Below, piece after piece: positions 35,929 to 45,153 of a stretch of 64,000 nt of DNA; within the stretch, counting starts at the first letter, position 1; every line of letters starts with the position of its first letter. The notes beneath the pieces are model-generated. The model was not told the origin of the DNA, ran no database searches, and saw only the letters and a list, made by a program, of their open reading frames with translations. The DNA is from Leptolyngbya sp. FACHB-261 (GTDB lineage: Bacteria; Cyanobacteriota; Cyanobacteriia; FACHB-261): positions 1 to 64,000 of the forward strand of contig NZ_JACJPL010000010.1 of assembly GCF_014696065.1 (NCBI RefSeq). The letters are read 5' to 3'. The translations under genes were made by a program, and so were the position numbers.

Positions 35929-35984
35929 CAGAAACCCGGCGATTGAAATCGCGGCTACACGGGCGAAACCCGCCTTCGCGGGTT
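35929..35984 (+). repeat. Left REP arm of the RAYT element
   Basis: Contains the conserved arm core and the hairpin 35967-35984 directly in front of the transposase start. Differs from the right arm at several positions, including compensatory hairpin changes. Confidence 0.8.
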
Positions 35985-35991
35985 GAAGAAG

Positions 35992-36405
35992 ATGAGAGCT
36001 AATTTCACGCAACTGTATTTGCATTTAGTTTGGGCGACTTGGGATCGCCTTCCCCTAATCACACCGGATATTCAGAAGCGAATCTATGGGGCAATTATCC
36101 AATCCTGCGAACAGCTCGCTTGTACTGTTGTTGTAGTGGGTGGCATTGAAGATCATGTGCATTTTTTAGTTGGAATTCCACCGACGCTAACTGTGTCTGA
36201 CCTCATTAAGAACGTGAAAGGTAGTTCCTCCCATCGCATTACTCACGAAGCTAAACCCGATACTTTTTTCAAATGGCAGGGTGGTTACGGAGCATTCACT
36301 GTTAGCCATGAAAACTTAGAACAAGTAGCTAAATACGTCAGAAACCAAGCTACTCACCATCACCAAAAACCAACCATCCCAACCTGGGCATTATCTCCCC
36401 AATGA
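35992..36405 (+). CDS. IS200-like REP-associated tyrosine transposase
   Basis: 137 residues from ATG 35992 (MRANFTQLYLHLVW); a TTG three codons upstream extends into the hairpin. HUH motif in GGIEDHVHFLVGI (HVH), a catalytic-type Tyr in QVAKYVRNQ, and conserved WQGGYGAFTVS. Single-strand DNA transposase of the Y1 class that acts on REP hairpins. Length is full for the family and no frameshift is present, so it may be active. Confidence 0.93.
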   Translation: MRANFTQLYLHLVWATWDRLPLITPDIQKRIYGAIIQSCEQLACTVVVVGGIEDHVHFLVGIPPTLTVSDLIKNVKGSSSHRITHEAKPDTFFKWQGGYGAFTVSHENLEQVAKYVRNQATHHHQKPTIPTWALSPQ

Positions 36406-36410
36406 TTTCC

Positions 36411-36468
36411 AGTCCGCCTTCGCGGACTTTGCCTGTCTAGCCGCAATTTCAATCGCCGAGTTTCTCTG
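36411..36468 (-). repeat. Right REP arm of the RAYT element (inverted)
   Basis: Hairpin at 36411-36428 five bases after the transposase stop, then the arm core inverted relative to the left arm. Confidence 0.8.
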
Positions 36469-36527
36469 AAGGTTTTCTACAAGCTCACGCTGCATCCCTG
36501 CAAGCTCACACTAGTTCTCCCCATAGT

Positions 36528-36693
36528 TACGGTAAACAGCTACAAGGTCTAGCCTTTTCCTTGCTCGTTTACGCCCAATGGCTACAAGGCCAAATCAAAT
36601 CCCTACATGTCTGTGCTGGATAACTACAAGCTCTAGCTGAACCTCCACACGTTTGTGCTGAACAACTACAGGCTCTAGCTGGATCTGCGCAAC
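36528..36693 (+). repeat. Degenerate direct repeats in the spacer
   Basis: Two clear copies (36612-36652 and 36654-36693) share TGTGCTG, then AACTACA-GCTCTAGCTG. A looser third copy (AACAGCTACAAGGTCTAGC) begins near 36533. They are not coding in any frame seen and lie between the RAYT element and the Uma2 gene. Confidence 0.6.
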
Positions 36694-36755
36694 CTTTGGG
36701 GAAGTGCAGCACTTGTGAGCCTGGCAGCATAGACGCTAGTTAAATCTGAAGGAGT

Positions 36756-37502
36756 CTATAGAGTATCCGGGTCAACCCCTAGCTCTCGCAACTTAGCATC
36801 TAGAGACTCTGCTCGTTGTTGTGCCAGTTCCTTCTGCTGTCGTTCAACTTCTGCTTGTTGCTGAGCCAGTTCCTTCCGCTGTGGCTCGCTTTCTCCCTCT
36901 GTCGGGACCAGTTGTCCTTCAGGCGTAAAGAATCGCGGTTGTCGTTCGTGGAGACCCAGGTAAAGTTCTAGTTGTTGACTCCACAGCCATCCCTTAGCGG
37001 TAGGTTCTAGCGGCTGATATTGCCCTTCAACCAAGTGAAATCCGGCGAACTCTAAAGTCTCAGGATCAAACCAGAAGTAGTCGGGAGTGCGGAAGATCCG
37101 CTCGTAAATTTCCTTCTTGAGTCCCCGGTCGGTATTGGCCGTGCTCTGCGAGAGCAACTCCACAATCACATTGGGGTACAAACCATCCTCATGCCAGACA
37201 GTCCAACTCCTTCGGGGTTTGCGCTCAGTCCCCAGGACCACAAAGAAGTCTGACCCTCGAAAGTCCTCACACTTACGCTGGCGAGGACTGTAATAAATGG
37301 TGAGATTTCCAGCTGCATAGAAGTCGCTGCGTTCGCGCCACCACCAGTTGAGACAGGCCAACAGCAATACCATTTGCTGCAAGTGCAGATCGCTTTCTAA
37401 GGGCGGCTCGTCACTCCATAAATCACTGGGAGGAAAGGCAATTTCCTCGGACTCAGGCGAGGGTAACTTTGGAGGAAGCTCTGGATCTTGGGTGAGGAAC
37501 AT
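36756..37502 (-). CDS. Uma2 (DUF820) family putative endonuclease
   Basis: 248 residues from ATG 37502 (MFLTQDPELPPKLP); the upstream 49 codons of the longer frame do not resemble the family. Restriction-endonuclease-like fold signature: SDFFVVLG with Asp, PNVIVELLSQSTANTDRG (E-x-L-S-x-ST) and the YERIFRTPDYFWFDP stretch. Ends in a Gln/Glu-rich coiled coil (about 205-245). Uma2 proteins are abundant in cyanobacteria; their role is unknown. Next to a mobile RAYT element. Confidence 0.88.
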   Translation of the reverse strand: MFLTQDPELPPKLPSPESEEIAFPPSDLWSDEPPLESDLHLQQMVLLLACLNWWWRERSDFYAAGNLTIYYSPRQRKCEDFRGSDFFVVLGTERKPRRSWTVWHEDGLYPNVIVELLSQSTANTDRGLKKEIYERIFRTPDYFWFDPETLEFAGFHLVEGQYQPLEPTAKGWLWSQQLELYLGLHERQPRFFTPEGQLVPTEGESEPQRKELAQQQAEVERQQKELAQQRAESLDAKLRELGVDPDTL

Positions 37503-37698
37503 TGCAGATCCGCCTCGATAAGCGCTAGCTGATGCAATCAGTTTATCGGGACCAGTTTGCAGCAAGCGAGACCCTTGCAAGAACACCGCGAGAACATCGA
37601 GAACGTCTAGATCAGCTCTGGCCAGCAAGCAATCTAGTGAACAATCCATCTATGCCTATGCGAGAATGCCTCTGCTTGGCATAAAACACTCTGGGTAA

Positions 37699-38622
37699 AT
37701 GGTTACAAGTTCTCCTGTCAACAAAACAGAATTGCCCCCAATGCTGCGGCTGGTCACAGGCTTGCTGGCAGTGAAACCAGTAGCGGCGCTGGCTAAATTG
37801 GGCGCTCGCAACATGATGATCAACCGCGCAGAGTCAATGGGCGTGATGTGGCGTTCGGAAGTGCAAAAGCTGCGCCAACGCGACTGGCAGTCAGATCTTG
37901 AGGCAGTGACCAACCCCGAGGTCACCTATCCGGACTACTATCTCACCTCCTTTCATGCCTACGAAGACGGGAACATGAACCTGGAGGCCGCACTAGAAGT
38001 GGAGGTTGCCGCTTACGCGGTTCACTCTCGCGTTTGGTCTGAGCCCAAGAGAGATGGGGATGCTTGTCTACGCCAGTCCTATCACAGCCTATTGCAGCAG
38101 GCCGTCCCGGCCCCCCAGAACATCCTGGACATCGGTTGCAGCGTGGGCATGAGCACAATGGCGCTCCAAGAGGTTTATCCAACAGCGCAGGTAGTCGGCC
38201 TAGATTTGTCACCCTACTATCTGGCCGTGGCCCAACACCGCTACCGCGAGCAAGGACGACAGGTTCAGCTAGTTCACGCTGCCGCTGAGCAGACAGGCCT
38301 GCCAGACCAGTCTTTTGATCTGGTATCGATGTTCCTGGTTTGCCATGAACTGCCGCAAGCTGCAACGGTGGCTATCTTTCGGGAGGCACGACGATTGCTG
38401 CGTCCAGGTGGCTCGTTGGCAATTATGGATATGAATCCCAGCTCAGAGATTTACCGCAAAATGCCACCCTATGTGCTGACCCTACTCAAAAGCACAGAGC
38501 CTTACCTGAACGAGTATTTCACCCTGGATATCGAACAAGCGCTGGTTGAGGCCGGGTTCAACTCTCCCACCGTGACCAGCAATAGCCCTCGCCATCGGAC
38601 GGTGATTGCTACTGTTGCTTAG
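37699..38622 (+). CDS. Class I SAM-dependent methyltransferase
   Basis: 307 residues. Motif I NILDIGCSVGMSTMAL (about 137-152), motif II end VVGLDLSPYYLAVA, motif IV region FDLVSMFLVCHELP, then LLRPGGSLAIMDMNP. An N-terminal helical extension of about 100 residues precedes the Rossmann domain. Substrate unknown. Divergent from the Uma2 gene across 196 bp. Confidence 0.93.
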   Translation: MVTSSPVNKTELPPMLRLVTGLLAVKPVAALAKLGARNMMINRAESMGVMWRSEVQKLRQRDWQSDLEAVTNPEVTYPDYYLTSFHAYEDGNMNLEAALEVEVAAYAVHSRVWSEPKRDGDACLRQSYHSLLQQAVPAPQNILDIGCSVGMSTMALQEVYPTAQVVGLDLSPYYLAVAQHRYREQGRQVQLVHAAAEQTGLPDQSFDLVSMFLVCHELPQAATVAIFREARRLLRPGGSLAIMDMNPSSEIYRKMPPYVLTLLKSTEPYLNEYFTLDIEQALVEAGFNSPTVTSNSPRHRTVIATVA

Positions 38623-38641
38623 TAGGGGATAAAAGCTAGTC

Positions 38642-38676
38642 GTCTTGCTTGAGTAATCAAAGTTCTCAAGCAAGAC
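38642..38676 (+). terminator. Hairpin after the methyltransferase gene
   Basis: GTCTTGCTTGAG and its exact complement (38642-38653, 38665-38676) with an 11-base loop, 20 bp after the stop codon. No T run follows, so termination is probable rather than certain. Confidence 0.6.
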
Positions 38677-38730
38677 AACTTAAGCAAAAGTTGAGTGCTA
38701 GCAGTTTTTATTGTGATGCGATTAACCTCT

Positions 38731-38767
38731 ATGCAACCTTTGGCAGGTCTCATACAAAAGGTTGCAT
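38731..38767. other. Hairpin in the convergent gap before cysC
   Basis: ATGCAACCTTT pairs exactly with AAAGGTTGCAT across a 15-base loop. It lies just beyond the cysC stop codon; no clear T run in either direction. Confidence 0.5.
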
Positions 38768-38788
38768 AAAAATTAATTGCTAACTCTG

Positions 38789-39373
38789 CTAGGCGTTGGC
38801 TCGACTGAGATAGCCATTATCGAACAAATATTGCAGCACCTGGTTTGCAGATTCCTCGACTGATTCGTCGCGGGTGTGGAGAGTCAAAGCTGGATCCAGG
38901 GGTGGCTCGTAGGGATCAGAAACGCCAGTGAATTGAGGAATTTCACCCGACAGCGCTTTCTGATATAGACCTTTGACATCCCGACGAATGCACTCTTCCA
39001 AAGGGGCATCAACGAAGATCTCAATGAAGTTGGGAATGCGTTCCTTGAGTTCTTCGCGCACTTCACGATAGGGCGAAATTGCGGCGGTCATCACAATCAC
39101 ACCATGCCGCGCCAGCAACTCGCCCACAAAACCAATCCGACGAATGTTAGTATCTCGATCTTCTTTGCTGAAGCCCAAGCCCTTGCTTAAATTGGTGCGC
39201 ACCACATCGCCATCGAGCAGTTCAACATGGGGGCAGCCCAATTCATTCAGGATCGCGTAGAGCCGCTCCGAAACCGTAGACTTGCCTGCGCCTGACAAGC
39301 CTGTAAACCAAAGCACCGCGCCCTTATGTTGCACGATGGTCTGAGTCACTACAGCTGAAGGGGTATTCTGCAC
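38789..39373 (-). CDS. cysC: Adenylylsulfate kinase
   Basis: 194 residues from GTG 39373, which has AGGAG eight bases upstream; the longer frame start has no support. P-loop GLSGAGKST (about 26-34), [30 protein letters not shown], and the lid region [25 protein letters not shown] with [11 protein letters not shown]. Phosphorylates APS to PAPS in sulphate activation, in the cytoplasm. Downstream of lnt and an unknown gene on the same strand. Confidence 0.96.
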   Translation of the reverse strand: MQNTPSAVVTQTIVQHKGAVLWFTGLSGAGKSTVSERLYAILNELGCPHVELLDGDVVRTNLSKGLGFSKEDRDTNIRRIGFVGELLARHGVIVMTAAISPYREVREELKERIPNFIEIFVDAPLEECIRRDVKGLYQKALSGEIPQFTGVSDPYEPPLDPALTLHTRDESVEESANQVLQYLFDNGYLSRANA

Positions 39374-39455
39374 GAACTGGGCTCCTGAAATCGTCCAATT
39401 TACTCTACACCAGGCGCAGCACCACATCGGGCGTAGCGCTACATCAGGCGCAGTG

Positions 39456-40187
39456 CTATGTCAGGCGTACCACTGGTAGCTGCCAGTGGGCATTGTTCGC
39501 AAACCGTAGGGCACGAGCAACTTGAGGCTGGCTAGCTTTTAAGCGTCCGCTAGGGCTGTAGAGTTTGCCCTCTGCAGCCATTGGCTTGGAGAACTGCGCC
39601 ATTGCCCACTCTACGGCTGCCAGTCTGCCCAGCGCTGCCAGGGAATGAGCTTCTGCTTCTGGCACGACGCCGGTGAACACTGGCTCTTCTCCAGACAAAG
39701 CCACCTGATCCAGAATCCAGAACAGGTCGCCGCCCTGATTGCGAATCACCAGGTTCTCAACGACCCCACCGGCTTCTAGTTCCTGCGGTAACTGTGGAGC
39801 CGCCAAGGGCTGAGGTTGGGCGGCCAGAATTTGCTCAGGAGTGGCTTCTAAACTCAGGCAGGTCATTGTCCAAGGCTTCAAGTTCTCAATCAGCGAGCAG
39901 TAAAACTGCACCAAATAGTTGAGCCGCAAGTCATCATCAGCCAGTGGTGAAAGCAAAATATAGCGGTCTAGGATGCGACCGGCCAAGTGCTGATCCAGCA
40001 GCGAACGCACTAGCCCTAACGGAGTCCAAAGGTCAGCGGCACTGCTCACTAACAGCCCCAAGCCCGGCTGTTGATCCAGACTGTAGAGCCGATAGTTCTC
40101 CCGGTCCAGCCAAACTTCGTAGCGACAGGCGAACTGCTCGATCAGGTTTAAGGCAGGTTCAAGAGCGGCACAAATAGAGCTGAGCAT
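39456..40187 (-). CDS. Conserved hypothetical protein
   Basis: 243 residues, acidic, no signal peptide or membrane helix. Visible features: [20 protein letters not shown] near the N-terminus, a Gln/Pro/Ala-rich segment near 127-140, and an ordered C-terminal half ([20 protein letters not shown]). No family recognised. It begins 22 bp after lnt and is probably translated from the same message. No enzyme motif seen. Confidence 0.75.
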   Translation of the reverse strand: MLSSICAALEPALNLIEQFACRYEVWLDRENYRLYSLDQQPGLGLLVSSAADLWTPLGLVRSLLDQHLAGRILDRYILLSPLADDDLRLNYLVQFYCSLIENLKPWTMTCLSLEATPEQILAAQPQPLAAPQLPQELEAGGVVENLVIRNQGGDLFWILDQVALSGEEPVFTGVVPEAEAHSLAALGRLAAVEWAMAQFSKPMAAEGKLYSPSGRLKASQPQVARALRFANNAHWQLPVVRLT

Positions 40188-40209
40188 CCTTTCAGCTTCC
40201 CACAGGATG

Positions 40210-41808
40210 CTAACGCCTAGGCAGAAACTGTTTGTTGGTCCAGGCGGCCAAAGCCAGAAGCCCCAACAACGGTGTCAGCCAATCCCCCCAGCGCACATAG
40301 GCAGTCTGGGTAGTGCGTCGGTAAACGGTATCGACATGGGTTTCATAAGACCTCAAGCCAGAACGCCAACGCGTACGGCCATAAGGATCAACAATGCCGG
40401 AGTAGCCAGTGTTAGTAGCGCGGACCGTCCAACGATCGGTTTCGATGGCTCGCATCACATCCTGAGCGTGGTGCTGCGCAGGCATGGTAGCGCTGTAGTG
40501 GGCGTTGTTGGCCGCACTGAGAATTAGCGTGCCACCTGCACGGGCTTGCGCCTGAAAGTGCTGAGGATAGGCAGATTCGTAGCAAATTCCCATGATCATG
40601 CGCCCGAAAACCGTGTCAAATATCTGACCGGGACGACCGGCCTGTAGATGGGCATTCAGGGGTGAAAGCCGGTCGATTAGGCCTCCCAGCACCGATTCAA
40701 AGGGGATGTACTCGCCGAGCGGGACTAACTGCACCTTGTCGTAGCGGTTGACGACCTGCCCCTGGCTATCCAGTGCAAATAAGCTATTGGTGTAGTGATT
40801 GGGGGCTCCTGGTACCTGCCCAAAGCCACCCACCCATATAGGCACGCGCAAGCGCTGGACTGCCTGCTCTAGGCTAGAGGCTTCGCGGGCTCCAGGGTCA
40901 GTCCAGAGAATGGGTACCGCTGTTTCTGGTGTGAGAACTGCTTGGACGCCCTGACTGACTAGGGTTTCATAGCCAGTGGTGTAGCCCTCAAGTGCCTGCC
41001 GTAGGCCACCCGGATAGAGCTTGATTTCGTTGGGGATATTGCCCTGGATGATCCCCACTCTGAGAGTGGCATTGACAGGCTCCACCAGAGGCCGGCTCAG
41101 CAGCAAGCTGCCGTACAAACTCAAAACCGCTACTAGACCTAGGGCGCTCAGGGCATAGCGCCGTTGTTGCTGTCGCCAAGCTTCTGCCAGCAGGCCATTC
41201 ACCGCGACAATGGCTGCCGTAATAGCCAGGGGACCCGATAGGCGACCCAGTTGCAGAATTACCAGATCGTGTGGGCTCTGCGTGTAGCTGAGGGAAGTCC
41301 ACCACAGCGGCCCGTGGCTCCAAATGGCTTCTAAGACACACCACAGGGCTACGCCAACCAGAATTCGAGCGACGCTTCCCAATTTTGGGGTCAAGACAGT
41401 CATGCCCCAGGCCCAGATCGCGCTGATCGCTAGGCCCCAAAAGGTGATGAAGCCCCAGCAAAACAGGGCAATGGCCAAGCTTGCCAGCCAGGGAACCCCC
41501 ATCCAAGTCATAGGGTGAACGCCTGTAATCCAAGACAAGGCAATGCCGTGGTAAAACAGCCCCCAGACTGCGCCAAGCTTCAAGGCTTGCCAGCCAGGGG
41601 AGGTGAATCGCTGACCCGGTTTACCGGATAAGCTCCGCCCTGGTTCGCTCAGCTTGGCGCCCAACTTCTGCACGCCTAACCATAGGGGAACTAGTGCCAG
41701 CCAGGCCAGAGGCCACAGCGACAGAGGGGCAGGGGTTAGGCCCATCAGCAGACCACCGAAAGCCGCCAGGGCCACTGGAGAATTTAGCCGTTTCAGCATC
41801 AGTGTCAT
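40210..41808 (-). CDS. lnt: Apolipoprotein N-acyltransferase
   Basis: 532 residues: about six to eight membrane helices in the first 220, then a nitrilase domain. The catalytic triad is visible as Glu in LTPETAVPILW, Lys in NRYDKVQLVPLGEYIP and Cys in GICYESAYP; a final membrane helix (LTPLLGLLALAAW) ends the chain. Adds the third acyl chain to lipoproteins at the periplasmic face. ATG at 41808 (an alternative ATG lies three codons inside). Divergent from hom. Confidence 0.95.
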   Translation of the reverse strand: MTLMLKRLNSPVALAAFGGLLMGLTPAPLSLWPLAWLALVPLWLGVQKLGAKLSEPGRSLSGKPGQRFTSPGWQALKLGAVWGLFYHGIALSWITGVHPMTWMGVPWLASLAIALFCWGFITFWGLAISAIWAWGMTVLTPKLGSVARILVGVALWCVLEAIWSHGPLWWTSLSYTQSPHDLVILQLGRLSGPLAITAAIVAVNGLLAEAWRQQQRRYALSALGLVAVLSLYGSLLLSRPLVEPVNATLRVGIIQGNIPNEIKLYPGGLRQALEGYTTGYETLVSQGVQAVLTPETAVPILWTDPGAREASSLEQAVQRLRVPIWVGGFGQVPGAPNHYTNSLFALDSQGQVVNRYDKVQLVPLGEYIPFESVLGGLIDRLSPLNAHLQAGRPGQIFDTVFGRMIMGICYESAYPQHFQAQARAGGTLILSAANNAHYSATMPAQHHAQDVMRAIETDRWTVRATNTGYSGIVDPYGRTRWRSGLRSYETHVDTVYRRTTQTAYVRWGDWLTPLLGLLALAAWTNKQFLPRR

Positions 41809-41906
41809 CTTATCGGTCCAGAGTACTAACCGGAGCCAGAGCAGTTGCCCCGCGAAGCTAAACTTGATCGGTCAGCGACCTCTGCGTTCAGATAGGCAGG
41901 CTTTTC

Positions 41907-43211
41907 GTGATCAAAATTGGGCTACTGGGGTTAGGAACCGTTGGCACAGGCGTTACCAAAATTTTGCTGGATCCGGCTCAGCGCCATCCACTGCTCAAAG
42001 ACATCGAAATTGCTCGCATTGGCGTGCGCTCTCCTGATAAGCCTCGCCGCTTTTCTATTGACGCCGCAAAACTAACCTCAGATCTGGAGAGCATTGTCAC
42101 CGACCCAGATGTTGACCTGGTGGTTGAGGTGCTAGGTGGCTTGGAACCGGCTCGCAGTCTAATTCTCAAGGCCATTGGGACGGGCAAGCACGTGGTTACG
42201 GCAAACAAGGCCGTGGTGGCCCGTTACGGCCATGAAATCTTCTCAGCAGCTAACCAGGCGGGCGTCTATGTCTTGCTAGAGGCTGCGGTGGGTGGAGGGA
42301 TTCCGGTAATTGCCCCGCTCAAACAGGCTCTGGGGGTAAATCGACTGCGCGGCGTGACTGGCATTGTCAATGGCACCACCAACTATATTCTGACGCGCAT
42401 GCAGAATGAGGGGGGCGATTTTGAGGCGATCCTACAAGACGCTCAGCGCTTGGGTTATGCCGAAGCTGACCCCACCGCCGATGTTGACGGCTATGACGCA
42501 GCTGACAAATTAGCCATCCTGGCGAGCTTAGCCTTTGGCGGGCGCATTCACTTGGAAGAAATCCACCGTGAAGGCATCCGCAATGTCAGCGCCACAGATA
42601 TTTCGTATGCCCGTACTTTGGGTTTTGTGATCAAGCTGTTGGCGGTTGCCCGCCGAGATCCCGGCGCCGATCCTAACGAAGTGGAATTGCGGGTGCATCC
42701 GACTCTGGTTCCTCGAGAGCACCCACTAGCGAGCGTTAATGATGTCTATAACGCCATTGTGATCGAGGGCGATCCTTTGGGGCAGGTGATGTTCTTTGGT
42801 CCGGGTGCTGGTGAAGGGCCGACTGCCAGTGCTGTGGTCTCAGACATTTTGAATATTGTGGCAGCCCTGAAAACAGGTGGTGCTACCCAGCCTGCCCAGA
42901 CAATTAACCCACTGCTGGCCTGTCCCCACGATCACTATTCCAAAGTGCGCCCGATGGCCAGTCTGGAAACCCGCTTTTACATTCGTTTCCTGACACGGGA
43001 CGAGTTGGGCGTGATTGGCGCCTTGGGCACTTGTTTCGGCAATCAAGGGGTGAGTTTAGAATCGGTTGTGCAGAAAGACCTGCGCGATGGACTCGCCGAA
43101 ATTGTGGTGGTTACACACACTGTACGTGAGGGCAATGTGAATGCAGCCCTGAACGAAATTCGTCAGCTCAAGGCATTGCACAGCATTGCTAGCCTACTGC
43201 GAGTTCTGTAG
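41907..43211 (+). CDS. hom: Homoserine dehydrogenase
   Basis: 434 residues from GTG 41907. NAD(P) motif GLLGLGTVGTGV, then VVTANKAVVARYG, the substrate-binding GVTGIVNGTTNYIL, and Lys/Asp residues in GYDAADKLAILASLAFG. A C-terminal ACT domain (about 350-430, FLTRDELGVIGALG) is expected to bind threonine for feedback control. Second reductive step from aspartate to threonine and methionine. Confidence 0.97.
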   Translation: MIKIGLLGLGTVGTGVTKILLDPAQRHPLLKDIEIARIGVRSPDKPRRFSIDAAKLTSDLESIVTDPDVDLVVEVLGGLEPARSLILKAIGTGKHVVTANKAVVARYGHEIFSAANQAGVYVLLEAAVGGGIPVIAPLKQALGVNRLRGVTGIVNGTTNYILTRMQNEGGDFEAILQDAQRLGYAEADPTADVDGYDAADKLAILASLAFGGRIHLEEIHREGIRNVSATDISYARTLGFVIKLLAVARRDPGADPNEVELRVHPTLVPREHPLASVNDVYNAIVIEGDPLGQVMFFGPGAGEGPTASAVVSDILNIVAALKTGGATQPAQTINPLLACPHDHYSKVRPMASLETRFYIRFLTRDELGVIGALGTCFGNQGVSLESVVQKDLRDGLAEIVVVTHTVREGNVNAALNEIRQLKALHSIASLLRVL

Positions 43212-43274
43212 CACCATCGCCACCCCTGATCGCAATAAGCTAGCACCTCTAGATTGCAAACGCAGCCTCATTCA

Positions 43275-44948
43275 CTAGAAGGTGAACGTGGTTCTGAGCG
43301 TGCCGACTACATAGTCGGCATTGTTGCTGTTTTGCTCGGGTGCTGTGACCCAAATTAAACCCGGTGTAATCGAAATGTTGTCGGTCAGTTGATGCTTGTA
43401 AAAGGCTTCAATGTGCAGCGAAGTATCGTTCGTCAATCCTTGCACGCCACCAATGTTAGGTGAGCCTAAGTAGGGCTCCACACCGACTAAAACGCCGCCC
43501 AAGTTGCCCTCTTTGAAGAGATCGGGCAAGGCAAGCCCCAGGCCGTAATACCAAATATCGCTGTCGCCTCGGTTGAGTAAAGTCAGCGAGGTGTAGCCGC
43601 CAAAGGCATTGAGCACAAATCGAGGTGTGATTTGCCAGGAGGCTTGAAGGCCATAGGAATTGGTAACAGCTGAGGTGTTGAGCGCAGTATGCAGCGCGTT
43701 AGCAGGTACAGTCCCGGTTACAAACTCATTGCCATTGCCGATATCGAAAATGAAGTTGCCACTGGTGTGATAGCCGTGGACGTAGGTTAAACCAATTTGA
43801 ACAGTTTTCGTGGGGGTAAAGGTTAACTGACCAAGTGCGGCATAATCACCGTTAAATAAGCCATTACTACCTGTAGCAAGCGCCGCATTCTCAGCTAGAT
43901 AGCCAGCGGTGAATACGAAGCGGCGTTCTGAGTCAAAGGCGAAGTTGAGACCAATGCCGGAGCCACCGCCAATGCGGTAAATAGGGCTTTCCTGACCAAA
44001 GGCGGAAATCGCACCGTTACCGCCATCAAAGTCTTCAAAGAACGGGTTGATTGTGCTGAAGACGTAATCACTGTGAATACCACGGGCAGCAATAAACGCT
44101 TGCAGCCGTTCACCAACCGGAAACGCATAAGAAAGCCGTTCTAGCTCAATGCCATTGCCAGTCAAAGCTCCAATTCGAGTAGCTAGAACTCCCTCGGCTG
44201 TACCTCGATCAATCGCATCTAGACTGCCTGGCGTGAGGAAGCGTTCGGCATTACCGGCGGTCAAACGAGTGCGCAGTAGGTCGCGACCATTGAAGCTGGT
44301 ATTGAAATTTAAGCGGACCCGATCTTGAAATACGATGTTTGAGTCAACATCATCGCCAGCTAAACCTGAGAAGCTAAAAACAGCCTCCCCAGTTAGCTTT
44401 GTGGTCGTTGAGAACTGATTGGCTTCTAGCTCAGCGGTGCGAGCTTCTAGCGAATCAACACGCCCCCGTAGAGTTGCCAATTCAGCTGCAAATTCTTCTT
44501 GTAACCGTTGCAGGGTAATCAAGTCTTCCCGGCTTGCCAAATTAGAAGTGCCGGTGGCAATGAGATCGTTGACCCGATCCAAACAAGCGTTTAAACCGGC
44601 TGCAAATTCATAACGGGTAAGTGCACGATTACCCCGGTAAGTACTATCTGGGTAACCAACAATACAGCCATAGCGCTCGACTAGGGACCGTAATGCTTCA
44701 AAGGCCCAGTCAGTCGGCTTGACATCGGACAGTTGCGAAACTGAGGTGAGCTGCTCCTGCTCTGTGGTTGCCAGCTCACTAGCTTGGGGGCTACCCGTGC
44801 TGTATTCGCTGATCTGCGCAATTGTCTCCTGAACTGATTGGGACCGCTGAGTTTTCTGAGCTTGAGCTGCTGGCGCATCTGCCACTATCCAGGCGGTAGC
44901 TAAGATGGCCGGAGTTGCTAGTAGAGAATTCCAAAAAGTTTTAGACAT
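43275..44948 (-). CDS. SLH-domain outer-membrane porin (OprB/iron-uptake porin family)
   Basis: 557 residues. A Sec signal (about 1-29, VADAPAAQAQ), one SLH domain (about 75-130, LSDVKPTDWAFEALRSLVERYG, split: VKPTDWAFEALRSLV), a coiled coil (about 135-180), then a beta-barrel that ends in an aromatic residue (TLRTTFTF). This is the common cyanobacterial porin type, in which SLH binds the peptidoglycan-linked polymer. Solute range cannot be read from sequence. Monocistronic. Confidence 0.93.
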   Translation of the reverse strand: MSKTFWNSLLATPAILATAWIVADAPAAQAQKTQRSQSVQETIAQISEYSTGSPQASELATTEQEQLTSVSQLSDVKPTDWAFEALRSLVERYGCIVGYPDSTYRGNRALTRYEFAAGLNACLDRVNDLIATGTSNLASREDLITLQRLQEEFAAELATLRGRVDSLEARTAELEANQFSTTTKLTGEAVFSFSGLAGDDVDSNIVFQDRVRLNFNTSFNGRDLLRTRLTAGNAERFLTPGSLDAIDRGTAEGVLATRIGALTGNGIELERLSYAFPVGERLQAFIAARGIHSDYVFSTINPFFEDFDGGNGAISAFGQESPIYRIGGGSGIGLNFAFDSERRFVFTAGYLAENAALATGSNGLFNGDYAALGQLTFTPTKTVQIGLTYVHGYHTSGNFIFDIGNGNEFVTGTVPANALHTALNTSAVTNSYGLQASWQITPRFVLNAFGGYTSLTLLNRGDSDIWYYGLGLALPDLFKEGNLGGVLVGVEPYLGSPNIGGVQGLTNDTSLHIEAFYKHQLTDNISITPGLIWVTAPEQNSNNADYVVGTLRTTFTF

Positions 44949-45061
44949 GGCAAGTTATATCCTCACACTGGATCGATCACACTATCCCACAGTCGGTCCT
45001 TGGGAGTCCTTAAGCCTGCCTAGAATTATGTAGCCGTTAGTCTATAAGACTGACCATAGAA

Positions 45062-45113
45062 CTCATTAGTCAGAGTAAGATTGGGCAAGCAAAATCTCAA
45101 TCTGACTAATGAG
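45062..45113. other. Long stem-loop in the intergenic region
   Basis: CTCATTAGTCAGA pairs exactly with TCTGACTAATGAG (45062-45074, 45101-45113) with some internal pairing in the 26-base loop. Next to the terminator hairpin below. Confidence 0.55.
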
Positions 45114-45122
45114 GAGACTAAA

Positions 45123-45148
45123 CAACTGGGGCGAGCGTACCCCAGTTG
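45123..45148 (-). terminator. Terminator of the fibro-slime gene
   Basis: CAACTGGGG and CCCCAGTTG around an 8-base loop, followed on the minus strand by TTTAG; 6 bp after the stop codon. Confidence 0.7.
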
Positions 45149-45153
45149 CTAGA

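Larger units (their letters stand above)
35929..36468 (+). mobile_element. Complete REP-associated tyrosine transposase (RAYT) element
   Basis: A 540-bp unit: a left arm (35929-35984), the transposase gene, and a right arm (36411-36468) that is an inverted copy of the left. The shared core reads CGGCGATTGAAAT then GCGGCTA on the left and its complement on the right. Each arm ends next to the gene with a GC hairpin (AACCCGCC-TT-CGCGGGTT type left; AGTCCGCC-TT-CGCGGACT type right). This is the layout of IS200-like RAYTs with flanking REP sequences. Confidence 0.9.
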
